NCBI GenBank assembly: GCA_026421185.1
Contig: JAPKCH010000001.1
Span: 1 to 64,000, forward strand
Direction: 5' to 3'
DNA length: 64,000 bases
Source: Dehalococcoidia bacterium
Lineage (GTDB): Bacteria > Chloroflexota > Dehalococcoidia > Lucifugimonadales > Lucifugimonadaceae
Shown: piece after piece, positions 1 to 8,534 of the stretch
Layout: each line of letters opens with the position of its first letter
How positions within the stretch are numbered: the stretch's first letter is position 1
Program-made: the position numbers and the translations under genes
The notes under the pieces: model-generated
The model's database searches: none
What the model was told of the DNA's origin: nothing
Seen by the model: the letters and a program-made list of their open reading frames with translations, nothing else

Positions 1-2
1 AT

Positions 3-65
3 TTCGATTGGACTCGGATCTTCGGTGTCGATCATCCAGCAATAACGATGAGCATCTACAAACAC
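3..65 (-). CDS. possible 5' fragment of a minus-strand gene running off the window edge
   Basis: The minus strand is open from a GTG at 65 to the window edge and reads as plausible protein (starts VFVDAHRYCWM, then an acidic TEDPSP stretch). A TAG lies just upstream in frame and no clear ribosome binding site is visible, so this may equally be a relic. Only 21 codons can be seen and I do not recognise the family. The rest of 66-325 holds no convincing gene and presumably carries the promoter of the following plus-strand gene. Confidence 0.2.
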   Translation of the reverse strand, partial: MFVDAHRYCWMIDTEDPSPIE

Positions 66-325
66 GAACTATAAAGGAAGACTTCGAACAGGTACGAGTG
101 GCTATGGCGCAGTTCGCGTAGTAAGTTTGGGTGCTCGAGTCTCGGTATTCAGTCTTTCTGGGTCGATCGTAATTCTCCTTCTCGAAAGCACTAGAAAGCA
201 TTTGATACCAAACTGGCCTGAGATGAGAATTAAACCTGTGGACGGCGAAGTGTTTTCCACAACAATTGGCAGTCACGAGCCCGGTATTGCGGGGCGGGAC
301 TGATTCATTGACGGGACAAAGCGGG

Positions 326-1483
326 ATGGGTTTATCTAAAAAACGCAGTGGTTTATCGATAATCGATGACCTTGGAGTCATTCCTCTCATCAACGCTGGC
401 GGACCCTTCACGAAAATCTCTGGTTCACGACCACGATCAGAAGCCATCGAAGCGATGGAAGCTATGAGCGAAGTGTTCGTCGATATGGAAGAACTATTGC
501 TCGCAGCGGGTGAACGGATCGCTGAAATTACCGGAAATGAAGCCGCTACCGTTACGTCTGGAGCATCGGGTGGATTAGTTGTTCAAGCCGCTGCCGCAAT
601 GGCAAAAGACGATCCTGAGCGAATAGCTCAACTTCCCATCACCGATGGTATGCCAAGCGAACTAATAATCCAGCGAGGGCATCGTTTTATTTACGACCAC
701 TTATATCTCGCAGCTGGCTCTAGATTTTGTGAGGTAGGTCGCCCAACTGACTGCACTATCGATGAAATTGAAGCTGCTATCACGCCAAAGACTGCCGGAC
801 TAATCCACCTAGAGTCGCCATTCAAGAGTGATGTAGCTGTCTCGCTAACCGAGCTGGCAGAACTAGCTCACAGTCACGGACTTCCAGTGCTGGCCGATTG
901 CGCTTCAATGTTGCCGCCTCGTGAAAATCTAACTAAGTACACTGGCCAGGGTGCCGATCTCGTTAGCTTCTCAGGAGGCAAAGCTATTCGTGGTCCTCAG
1001 AGTACTGGCTTCCTTATAGGTAAGACCGAATGGATCGAATACGCACGATTGAACAACGCACCGAATCCGGGTGTGACCCGAGCGCAGAAAGTTTCCAAAG
1101 AAGAGATAGCAGGATTGCTTGCCGCTCTTGAGGTGTTCACGAGTATCGATGAAGAGGCTGAAACCAGAAACTACAGGGCACAGATGAGTTTCATCGTCGA
1201 TCAGATTGCAGAAATCCCCGGAATAATTGTCAATGTAGAACACAATTACGACCACTACATCCCGCACGCAGTGGTAACGTTTGCCGAAAACTGGAAAGGT
1301 CCCAGCTACACAGAGATCGCCGATCGTATGAAAACCGCAGTCCCACGCGTATACGTGACGGTCGACTACCGTGTTCCAGCAAGAAAAATGTGGATTGATC
1401 CGTTGAATATTCAGGATGGTGAACTCGAAATTGTTGCCGAGCAGTTCAGAAAAATATTGATTGAGGGCGCTTCAGGCAAATAG
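326..1483 (+). CDS. SelA-like / DgaE-like PLP-dependent enzyme (selenocysteine synthase-like fold)
   Basis: A fold-type I pyridoxal-phosphate enzyme of the family holding bacterial selenocysteine synthase (SelA) and D-glucosaminate-6-phosphate ammonia-lyase (DgaE). Visible marks are the N-terminal LGVIPLINAGG segment, the VTSGASGG cofactor-phosphate loop, an Asp in VLADCAS that should bind the pyridine nitrogen, and the Schiff-base lysine in SFSGGKAIRGPQ. It lacks the length and N-terminal domain of true SelA, so a lyase or aminotransferase role on a small amino or sugar acid is more likely. The start is uncertain: an in-frame TTG at 266 adds 20 poorly conserved-looking residues, and I prefer the ATG at 326. 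A TPP enzyme follows after about 50 bases on the same strand, probably in one operon. The substrate is unknown. Confidence 0.75.
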   Translation: MGLSKKRSGLSIIDDLGVIPLINAGGPFTKISGSRPRSEAIEAMEAMSEVFVDMEELLLAAGERIAEITGNEAATVTSGASGGLVVQAAAAMAKDDPERIAQLPITDGMPSELIIQRGHRFIYDHLYLAAGSRFCEVGRPTDCTIDEIEAAITPKTAGLIHLESPFKSDVAVSLTELAELAHSHGLPVLADCASMLPPRENLTKYTGQGADLVSFSGGKAIRGPQSTGFLIGKTEWIEYARLNNAPNPGVTRAQKVSKEEIAGLLAALEVFTSIDEEAETRNYRAQMSFIVDQIAEIPGIIVNVEHNYDHYIPHAVVTFAENWKGPSYTEIADRMKTAVPRVYVTVDYRVPARKMWIDPLNIQDGELEIVAEQFRKILIEGASGK

Positions 1484-1534
1484 AGTCAAATCGCAAACAG
1501 TAAACAACTATTGAAACGATAAGGAACTAAGGTT

Positions 1535-3193
1535 TTGGTACGCATAGCAGGAAAGCACGCACTTCTCAAAATGTTCGAAGCGGAAGGTGTCGAATACATG
1601 TTCGGCAACCCCGGGACGAGTGAAGCCCCGATGATGGCAGTGATGGATCAATATCCTTCGATCGAATATGTTTTGGTGCTACAAGAAGGTGTAGCTGTTG
1701 GATTAGCGGAGGGTTATGCCCGTTCAACCGGCAAAGTGCCGCTTGTCAGCCTTCACATCGACAACGGAATGTCGAACGGCTTGTCATTAATGATCGACCA
1801 GCTCTACGGCGGAACCCCAATGGTTATGACCGCCGGTAACAAGGACATAAGGAAGCTCGCTCCGGGTCGATCCGATCTTGCCGATATGGCACGGCCGTAT
1901 TCCAAGTGGAGCACCGAGATTACCCACGCCGAGCAAGTCCCTTCCGTGATACGCCGCGCTTTTCAGGAAGCTCGAACGGCCCCGACTGGACCCACCTTCG
2001 TCGCTATGTCGGCAAACGCGTTCGACGACGTCGCTGAAATGGATCTGATTCCTTCCGGACCGGTAGATATTTCGCCATTAGCCGACCCCGAACTTATCGA
2101 CCAGATCTGCGGACTAATAGCTGGCGCAAATCGCCCCATCCTTATCGTTGGCGATCGCGTTTCTGATACCAACGGCACAGCGGCAGCAGTTGCAGTTGCT
2201 GAAGCAGGTGGAATGAGGGCTTACGGACACGGATCTAACGAAATTAACTTCCCTGCCGACCACCCTCTGTGGCAAGGCAATTTGAACATGCGAACTATCG
2301 AATCTGTATCAGCGGTTAAAGCCGCCGATGTTGTTGTAGCGGTCGGCTGCCCTGTGTTTGAGGATTTCTTTTATCAGCCAGGCCAGTTCGTTGCAGCCAA
2401 CTCAAAGTTAGTTCACATCGATATCAATTCAGGCGCAATCGGAAAATCCGAACCGACCGATCTCGGTATTCTTGCCTCACCAGGCAAGGCACTTAGTCAA
2501 CTAGCCGAAGCGCTTCAAGTTAGCCTCAACGGCTCACAGTCAGAAGCAGCGGCGGGTCGAAAGCAAGAAGCAGCAGGAGAAAGCGCCGCACGGATCGAGG
2601 CGTTCAGGCAGTTGGCGGGTATGACAGCTAAGGGGCGGCCAATGTCGCCAGCCATGATGGCTGACCAACTTGCGAAGGCACTGCCCGACAATTCAGCAGT
2701 GTTCAACGATTCAGTAAGCACCGGTGGTCATCTTTTCGATGCACTGTTGCCTTCGGCTCAAGGAACCTACTACGGTTGTCGTGGACAGGCTATCGGCTGG
2801 GGCATGGGAGCCGTGATGGGTGTGAAGCTCGGCAGTCCCGACCGACCTGCAGTCGGCGTGATTGGCGATGGCAGTGCGATTATGACTGTCCAAGCGTTGT
2901 GGACAGCGGTAAATTCCGAAATTCCTGCCGTATTCGTTATTTGTAACAACGCTTCGTACCGGGTATTGAAGGTGAACATGAATCACTATCATCGCCTAAA
3001 CGAATTGGAGCAACCTGATTCGTACTTTGCGATGGACTTCCCAAACCCGATCGACTTTGCTGCACAGGCTCAGGCGTACGGAATGCAAAGTATTCGAGTT
3101 GAAGACCCTGCCGATATCGATTCAGCTGTGAATTCAGCGATAGACTCTGGCAAGCCAGCGGTGATCGACATGATCATCGACGGTGCGCTCTAA
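1535..3193 (+). CDS. thiamine pyrophosphate enzyme, benzoylformate decarboxylase / acetolactate synthase-like
   Basis: A 552-residue ThDP-dependent enzyme of the acetolactate synthase and benzoylformate decarboxylase superfamily, with the usual three domains. The N-terminal PYR domain has FGNPGTSE and the cofactor-activating Glu51 in LQEGVAVGLAEGYAR. A central TPP_M domain runs roughly over residues 185-330. The C-terminal domain has the ThDP-Mg motif starting VIGDGSA and ending ICNN (about 445-475). FGNPGTSE is typical of benzoylformate-decarboxylase-like members that decarboxylate 2-oxo acids rather than of anabolic IlvB, and no regulatory subunit gene is nearby. The start is TTG with AAGGAA upstream. 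It sits 51 bases after the SelA-like gene, so the pair may act in sequence, the PLP enzyme making a 2-oxo acid that is then decarboxylated. That link is inference. Confidence 0.8.
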   Translation: MVRIAGKHALLKMFEAEGVEYMFGNPGTSEAPMMAVMDQYPSIEYVLVLQEGVAVGLAEGYARSTGKVPLVSLHIDNGMSNGLSLMIDQLYGGTPMVMTAGNKDIRKLAPGRSDLADMARPYSKWSTEITHAEQVPSVIRRAFQEARTAPTGPTFVAMSANAFDDVAEMDLIPSGPVDISPLADPELIDQICGLIAGANRPILIVGDRVSDTNGTAAAVAVAEAGGMRAYGHGSNEINFPADHPLWQGNLNMRTIESVSAVKAADVVVAVGCPVFEDFFYQPGQFVAANSKLVHIDINSGAIGKSEPTDLGILASPGKALSQLAEALQVSLNGSQSEAAAGRKQEAAGESAARIEAFRQLAGMTAKGRPMSPAMMADQLAKALPDNSAVFNDSVSTGGHLFDALLPSAQGTYYGCRGQAIGWGMGAVMGVKLGSPDRPAVGVIGDGSAIMTVQALWTAVNSEIPAVFVICNNASYRVLKVNMNHYHRLNELEQPDSYFAMDFPNPIDFAAQAQAYGMQSIRVEDPADIDSAVNSAIDSGKPAVIDMIIDGAL

Positions 3194-3247
3194 GGGCGTA
3201 TTCTCAGAAGTTCTCCTAGTAGACAGTGTTCGGATGATTGTGTCCGC

Positions 3248-3282
3248 CATCAGACATTGGCGTATTCAGCCATCGTCTGATG
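3248..3282. terminator. imperfect stem-loop between convergent genes
   Basis: Eight-base arms CATCAGAC and GTCTGATG enclose 19 bases that themselves contain a TGGC/GCCA pair. It lies between two convergent genes, where a shared terminator is expected, but has no T-run on either side. Confidence 0.35.
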
Positions 3283-3322
3283 CGTCCCACCAGGTCGCTC
3301 CTAGTCGGAAGCCGGTACTCTT

Positions 3323-4465
3323 CTAGTTCACAATTCGGTTTTTCATTACGTCCATGTCGAGCTCTACGCCTAGGCCTGGACCTTTTGGCGGCGTGATAAA
3401 ACCTTTCTCGAATGCGAGTGGCTCTTTGAATATCGTCTTGTGGAGTGGCCCTTGGTTGGCCTCCTGAATCAGGAAGTTCGGTGAGCAGGTGTCGATCTGG
3501 ATGGCGGCAGCCGCGGCGATCGGTCCGCAGTACATGTGCGGGGCGATCAACGCGTAGTGCGCTTCGGCGATTGCTGCCACTTTCTTCGCTTCGAGAATTC
3601 CACCAGCCTGGCCAACGTCGATCTGGATGATCGATGCGGCTCCCCTTTCGATTAACTGAGCGAATTCGTACTTGGTTGCGAGTCGTTCACCAGAAGCTAT
3701 TGGGATGCTTGTATGAGCAGCAACACGCGCCATTTCGTCATAGTTTTCTGGCGGAACCGGCTCCTCAAACCAGAACGGGTTGTACTCCTCAAGAATATTT
3801 GCGACTCGAATGGCGGAGTAGGTGGTTAGCTGGCCGTGAGTACCGATTCCAACTTCAAGATCGTCGCCAACTTCTTTGCGAATTGCTTCAAATATGTTGG
3901 CAGCTTTTCGGATTTCCGGAAGCGAGATGTCACGAGGGCCGGGGTGAAGCGGTGTGAAAGGATCTAGTTTGCAGGCGCTATTGCCTTCTTCAAGCAGTTG
4001 CCGGGCAATTTCACCGGCTCTTTGGGGGCTGTCCTGCCATCCTGAAGGCATGTAAGCGTAGGCACGAAGTTTTTCGTGAAACTTACCACCTAGGAGGTTG
4101 TAAATAGGCTGATTCGCTGCCTTGCCAGCGATGTCCCAGCACGCCATGTCGATAGCGGCTAGAACCGACGTGTAGTGCAGGCTCGGATGTCGATAGTCGT
4201 GTCTACTGCCGTAGGCGTCTGACCAGATCTTCTCGATGTTGAACGGATCTTGTCCGATCAGGAACGCTTCGCAGGTTTCGTGAATTAGCTGAATTTGTGA
4301 GGTGAATGCTTGCCAGCCGCTGTTGTTGAACGAGCTGCCAGTGACCTTCTCACCTAGTCCCGTGATTCCTTCATCGGTTTCAACTTCCAGAAACAGGAAG
4401 TACTTCCCTCCAATGTATGGAGCTTCGTTTTCAACAACTGTTGTCTTGACGCCAGTGACTTTCAA
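3323..4465 (-). CDS. mandelate racemase / muconate lactonizing (enolase superfamily) sugar-acid dehydratase-like protein
   Basis: A 380-residue enolase-superfamily protein of the mandelate racemase branch, with an N-terminal capping domain (ETDEGITGLGE, then SVLAAIDMACWDIAGKA) and a TIM barrel. Later barrel motifs match acid-sugar dehydratases: WFEEPVPPE, ASGERLA, IIQIDVGQAGGI and the general-base His in APHMYCGPI. The first metal-ligand strand reads GIGTHGQ, where galactonate-type dehydratases carry Asp-Phe-His-Gly, so the usual first Asp is a Gly. This may define a subfamily with other metal ligation. The start is TTG, seven bases after a GAGGG ribosome binding site. It is transcribed toward the TPP enzyme gene and looks monocistronic. 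Loss of water from a hexonate or hexarate is the likely reaction; the substrate cannot be read from sequence. Confidence 0.8.
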   Translation of the reverse strand: MKVTGVKTTVVENEAPYIGGKYFLFLEVETDEGITGLGEKVTGSSFNNSGWQAFTSQIQLIHETCEAFLIGQDPFNIEKIWSDAYGSRHDYRHPSLHYTSVLAAIDMACWDIAGKAANQPIYNLLGGKFHEKLRAYAYMPSGWQDSPQRAGEIARQLLEEGNSACKLDPFTPLHPGPRDISLPEIRKAANIFEAIRKEVGDDLEVGIGTHGQLTTYSAIRVANILEEYNPFWFEEPVPPENYDEMARVAAHTSIPIASGERLATKYEFAQLIERGAASIIQIDVGQAGGILEAKKVAAIAEAHYALIAPHMYCGPIAAAAAIQIDTCSPNFLIQEANQGPLHKTIFKEPLAFEKGFITPPKGPGLGVELDMDVMKNRIVN

Positions 4466-4626
4466 CTCGCTACCCTCGAATACTGTATTTTCTGCTCGGT
4501 TGGTCGACGTGTTCCCACTATCGATTGCAGTTTGGCGGGATTGTATACCCGTTATTCACGGTGTGAGCGGTTGTTTCTTGAGCGGAATTAATCTAGGCGA
4601 ATATACCGGCAATTGATACTCGTCAG

Positions 4627-4836
4627 CATTATGTGGACGAAGGATCGACGGATGAGAATAACGACAATGTCATCGTTTTCATGCATGGTCAGCCGATGAA
4701 GGCGATGGAGCAGGCTACGATGTTCGCTCTTACACCATCGAAGGAGACCAAAAATATAAGGTCAAATATCCGACAACCAACACCACGGCAAGAACTAACC
4801 AGCTACCAGGGTCCAACGAACTACTCCAATCTCTAA
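4627..4836 (+). pseudogene. relic resembling the N terminus of an alpha/beta hydrolase
   Basis: The reading HYVDEGS..., then VIVFMHGQP resembles the opening strands and oxyanion-hole HG motif of haloalkane-dehalogenase-like alpha/beta hydrolases. The resemblance stops after the HGQP motif. From about 4689 another frame (SADEGDGAGYDVRSYTIEG onward, ending at a stop near 4838) looks more protein-like, suggesting a frameshift or a fusion of two fragments. No catalytic nucleophile elbow or histidine follows. I treat it as decayed sequence in the long gap between the dehydratase and tRNA-Arg. Confidence 0.35.
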
Positions 4837-4886
4837 ATTTGTGATGAAAGTCTAACCAACATGGCGCATCACCAGAGGTGTACAGC

Positions 4887-5042
4887 TCACGCCATGAAAA
4901 GCTTAGGCTCAGTCACCGCTGTCACTAAGAATTGCTGCCAAGTCCCAATGTTGTCCCCGTCAAGCAAATTCAAATCTTGAAGCGTCCAAACTTGGCTATC
5001 CATTTCTCCACTGTCCGGAGAGGCTGAAATGTAAAATCTAAA
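4887..5042 (-). pseudogene. C-terminal gene fragment of unknown family next to tRNA-Arg
   Basis: An open minus-strand frame of about 51 codons ends with TGA at 4887-4889 and reads like real protein (YISASPDSGEMDSQVWT, then LLDGDNIGTWQQFL). It has no proper start codon near its 5' end and is cut off just before the tRNA-Arg gene on the other strand. It is probably the surviving tail of a lost gene. I do not recognise the family. Confidence 0.3.
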
Positions 5043-5058
5043 CTAAGATTCAACATTA

Positions 5059-5134
5059 GCCCCCGTAGCTCAGTTGGATAGAGTACCGGCCTCCGAAGCC
5101 GGGAGCGTGAGTTCGAGTCTCGCCGGGGGCGCCA
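5059..5134 (+). tRNA. tRNA-Arg (anticodon CCG), CCA encoded
   Basis: The seven-base acceptor arms GCCCCCG and CGGGGGC pair fully. The D arm reads AGCTC...GAGT. The anticodon stem CCGGC/GCCGG encloses the loop CTCCGAA, giving anticodon CCG. The T arm contains GTTCGAGTC. A discriminator G and an encoded CCA follow. It sits alone, with relics on its 5' side and the nuclease operon on its 3' side. Confidence 0.96.
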
Positions 5135-5256
5135 TTTTCATAGCAATGCTGCGTGATTGTCCGATCAAACTTTGCCTAAGTGTCTATTTAATTAGGCATT
5201 CGATCTACGCAGCGGTTACTCTAGCGAAGCGTATTCCAAGCGCTTATTTATTGCAT

Positions 5257-5424
5257 ATGAACACTAACGATCAATCTAATATTCGAATTGCACAACACCA
5301 CACGACCGGCGCTGATTCTGTTGTTCTGCACGGTGAATTTTGTGATGTCTTCACAGACTTTGCGGGCATAGGACGCAAACGGCAATACGACGGGTCTGAA
5401 TCCACTGGCGAAGGTTGTGCTTGA
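5257..5424 (+). CDS. small ORF translationally coupled to the AddB-like gene (hypothetical)
   Basis: A 55-codon frame starts at an ATG and ends in TGA whose last base is the first base of the AddB-like ATG, the arrangement seen for coupled genes. The peptide is polar with Cys near the end and matches nothing I recognise. The frame is also open further upstream, into the tRNA, so being open is weak evidence. It may be a leader peptide or chance. Confidence 0.3.
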   Translation: MNTNDQSNIRIAQHHTTGADSVVLHGEFCDVFTDFAGIGRKRQYDGSESTGEGCA

Positions 5425-8400
5425 TGATCGGTCGAACAGAATTCGCTGGTCGTAATGAACGCATTGATCTAGTGCTGCGTCGCCTGATCGACGAGATTCG
5501 TTCCAGTCGTGGACTTGATCGAATTACGATAGTCACGCCTACCAATCAGGCATCGTTCTATATTCGTCGAAGCCTCGCTAAAGAAGGTCTTTTCAACGTC
5601 GACTTCAAGCGACTTGAAGACATCGCAGAATCACTCGCTGGTCGAGAATTTGAGCGACCTTTATTGCACGACTTGCAGGCATCAGAGTTCGTATTCGAGG
5701 CTGCTCGCGATTCCTCTTTAGGCACGAAACTAGGAGGAGTAAATGTTTCAGCCCAGCTGCAATCGGCACTTCACTCTACGTTTAGAGAATTGGAAATGTT
5801 GGGGGATGAACAGCTAGATCAACTCAAAGATCAAAGTAATATCCAACGGGAATTGGTGAAGCGGTTCAGGAAGTACATGGAACTCGCCGAGCCGTATCGA
5901 AGGGGAGCACTTGTAGCTAAAAAGGCCGCCGCTCTTATTTCATCGAAATCGCACACAGATCGAGTCGCCGTTCTCGGAACGATTCTTCTAGTAAAAGCCG
6001 CGACTGTCGCACCAGTCCAGAGGCCACTTTTCGATGAACTGGCGAATATGCCTGATTCAGTGACTATTTCGATAGTAGATTCGAAGGACGGGAACGATCC
6101 TTCCAATCTAGCGGCTCACATTGACAGCCTTAAGTTAATCGCTGTTCCTGACGTTGCTGAAGAAGTACGGGGCGTCGTGCGCGAAATCATCGCTCAAGCT
6201 CGAAACGGTGAACGTTTCCCTCGTATGGCAGTGGTGTTTGAAGATGACAGTTATTCGAGTCGAATAGCAGAAGCATTGGAACTTGCTGGAATTCCGCTAT
6301 CGGGTCCTGATCGAACAGCCTTGTCGGATGCGCCCGAAGGCTTATTCGTTAGCGGTCTATTGGATCTATTCGACGGTGACTTCAGCCGTCTCGATTTCAC
6401 CGCTTGGCTGGCTGGCGCTCCAGTGAAGGACCCGGCGAACGGTAAGTCGGTTCCGTCTGCACGCTGGGATGTTATTTCACGAACTGCTGGAGTGACTGAG
6501 TCTGTAGTTGATAGCTGGATTCCACGGTTAGATCGATATTCCAAGAACATCGTCAAGCATGCCAGACGTTCGGATCAACTCGATGAAGGCAAGGTGAACG
6601 TGGTTGAGGCTGCGATGTCAGACGCCGACTACGCTATTTGGTTGAAGAAATTTATCATCGGGTTATCGCAGAGAAAACCGACTGACAAAGAAGACACTTG
6701 GTCTGGATTCGCTGCGTGGCTTCGGTCGGTGGTCAAAGATTATCTGTGGATTGCCACCGCAACCGATGAGTCGCCGAAGTCTCAATCTTCTCGACTGATG
6801 ACACTCATCGACCGGTTGGAATCGCTTGAGACAACAGGTTCTGTTCCAACATTTGATCATTGTCGAGGCGTGTTACGTGATCAACTTGAAAAACGATCAG
6901 CGGGGCTTAGATCGCTCGGTTCGGGCGTGTACGTAGGACCATTGTGGACCGCAGCAGGATGTCCGTTCGACACCGTATTCGTATTGGGAATGTCCGAAGG
7001 TCGATACCCGAGCCCTGGATTTACTGATCCCTTATTGCCCGATTCGATGAAAAAGGAAATCGACTCCACTGGCACACAACTCAGCACCGTCGATACACGT
7101 GTGGGGGAGAGCTACCAGTCGTTCATCTCCGTCATTCACAGTGCCAAGCAGGTCTTCATGTACTGGCCAAGCGGAATTCCTGGTGAGTCGCGTGAGTTCG
7201 GCCCCGCAAGATGGTTCTTGTCTGCCGTTCGCGAGGTTTCTGATCAGCCGCTTTTACAGGCCGGAAAATTAGTTGAATCTGAAATTCCCGGTCTGACTTT
7301 TCGACGTCGCTCGGAGTCAATCAACATGCCACTGTTAGATGCTGGAGACCTCCATGAGTACGACGTCGTTGGCGCACGTCGTTGGGGCGCACTGAATGAC
7401 CACAAGGACGAGAGATTCCCTTTATCGAACGATGAGCCTTCTATCGCCGCCGGAGTAAAGTTCGAAGATGCGCAGGAAAGTTCTGATTGGACTGAGTACG
7501 ACGGCAGAGTAAATCTTGATGTCGAGTCGGGTGTAACCACTGAAATCGGCGCTAACGAAACGATCGGCTCTGCGACGGCTTTCGAAACTTACGCGGCGTG
7601 CCCTTATAGATATTTCTTGTCTCGCCGCCTTCATATCGAGCCGACCGATTCGCCAGAAACGGAAGTCGCTCTTGATGCTCTTTCGTTCGGAACATTGATC
7701 CACGATGTTCTGGAAAAATTCGCTCTGTGGCGAATGGAACCTAGTTCTGATTCCGATTCGCCGACTGAACAAGAAAACTGGCTTCGAGCGGCAGCGATTT
7801 CACATGTTGAAAGTCTTAAAGAAGAGACGCCTGGTCGATCTGAAGGTGCCTGGAAAATCGAGCTTTCGAGAGCGTGGTTGATTCTTCGCCAGTGGTTACG
7901 TCGAGAGCCAGACACTGCCAAGCAACATGATATGCGGCAGATCGAAGCTGAATACTCGTTTGGTGGTGTGAGGTCGGGAGCGGAAAGCGGACCTCCAGTT
8001 GAAGTAAGAACTGTTTCGGGTAAGACAGTCAAATTCCGTGGGCAGGTCGACCGAGTAGATATTTCTGAGGATGGTAGCAGAGTTATCGTTTACGACTATA
8101 AATCGGGAGGTAATAGTTCGTACTCGGGGCTAGATAGCGATCCGGTCAAGAAAGGTACAAAGCTACAACTTCCGCTTTATTCAAAGGCGGTTGCAGAAAA
8201 ATACCCTGAGGCAGAAATTCAGGCTTCGTATTGGTTTGTGAGAGAGTCGTCGTCTGAGCTGAAGCCGTCGCCAAGCGACTATGAAAGCGAGAAAGCCGAA
8301 GGCGCACTAACCGCAGCTGTCGAAACGATTGTTGAAGGCATCGACAGCGGTGTGTTTCCTGCTCGTCCGGGTGTGTCGGCAAGTCGGGCCGGCGGCAGCG

Positions 8401-8534
8401 AATCTTACGAAAACTGCCTTTTCTGTGAGTATTCTCGAGTATGCCCGAAAAGCAAAGCTAGACTTTGGAATTCGAAGAAAAACTCTGATCCGGCACTCTC
8501 GAATTATTTGACTTTAGCGGAGGATCATGAATGA
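5424..8534 (+). CDS. AddB-like ATP-dependent nuclease subunit with PD-(D/E)XK domain and probable Fe-S cluster
   Basis: About 1036 residues related to AddB, the partner of AddA in the RecBCD-like helicase-nuclease that resects double-strand breaks for recombination. The N-terminal two thirds resemble a degenerate helicase and I see no Walker A lysine motif. The C-terminal part has the PD-(D/E)XK nuclease signature: FGTLIHDVLEKF, VIVYDYKSGG with the catalytic D and K, then LQLPLYSKAV. Cysteines in AACPYRYFL and in CLFCEYSRVC match the four ligands that hold the 4Fe-4S cluster of AddB. The ATG at 5424 sits nine bases after AAGG and is preferred to a TTG at 5415. Its stop overlaps the AddA-like start by four bases (ATGA), so the two are made together. 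Confidence 0.82.
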   Translation: MIGRTEFAGRNERIDLVLRRLIDEIRSSRGLDRITIVTPTNQASFYIRRSLAKEGLFNVDFKRLEDIAESLAGREFERPLLHDLQASEFVFEAARDSSLGTKLGGVNVSAQLQSALHSTFRELEMLGDEQLDQLKDQSNIQRELVKRFRKYMELAEPYRRGALVAKKAAALISSKSHTDRVAVLGTILLVKAATVAPVQRPLFDELANMPDSVTISIVDSKDGNDPSNLAAHIDSLKLIAVPDVAEEVRGVVREIIAQARNGERFPRMAVVFEDDSYSSRIAEALELAGIPLSGPDRTALSDAPEGLFVSGLLDLFDGDFSRLDFTAWLAGAPVKDPANGKSVPSARWDVISRTAGVTESVVDSWIPRLDRYSKNIVKHARRSDQLDEGKVNVVEAAMSDADYAIWLKKFIIGLSQRKPTDKEDTWSGFAAWLRSVVKDYLWIATATDESPKSQSSRLMTLIDRLESLETTGSVPTFDHCRGVLRDQLEKRSAGLRSLGSGVYVGPLWTAAGCPFDTVFVLGMSEGRYPSPGFTDPLLPDSMKKEIDSTGTQLSTVDTRVGESYQSFISVIHSAKQVFMYWPSGIPGESREFGPARWFLSAVREVSDQPLLQAGKLVESEIPGLTFRRRSESINMPLLDAGDLHEYDVVGARRWGALNDHKDERFPLSNDEPSIAAGVKFEDAQESSDWTEYDGRVNLDVESGVTTEIGANETIGSATAFETYAACPYRYFLSRRLHIEPTDSPETEVALDALSFGTLIHDVLEKFALWRMEPSSDSDSPTEQENWLRAAAISHVESLKEETPGRSEGAWKIELSRAWLILRQWLRREPDTAKQHDMRQIEAEYSFGGVRSGAESGPPVEVRTVSGKTVKFRGQVDRVDISEDGSRVIVYDYKSGGNSSYSGLDSDPVKKGTKLQLPLYSKAVAEKYPEAEIQASYWFVRESSSELKPSPSDYESEKAEGALTAAVETIVEGIDSGVFPARPGVSASRAGGSESYENCLFCEYSRVCPKSKARLWNSKKNSDPALSNYLTLAEDHE

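Noticed and set aside
266..1483. True selenocysteine synthase (SelA) as an explanation for the selenoprotein
   Set aside because: The protein is shorter than SelA and lacks its N-terminal domain; it belongs to the SelA-like/DgaE group. It cannot be used as evidence for Sec synthesis.
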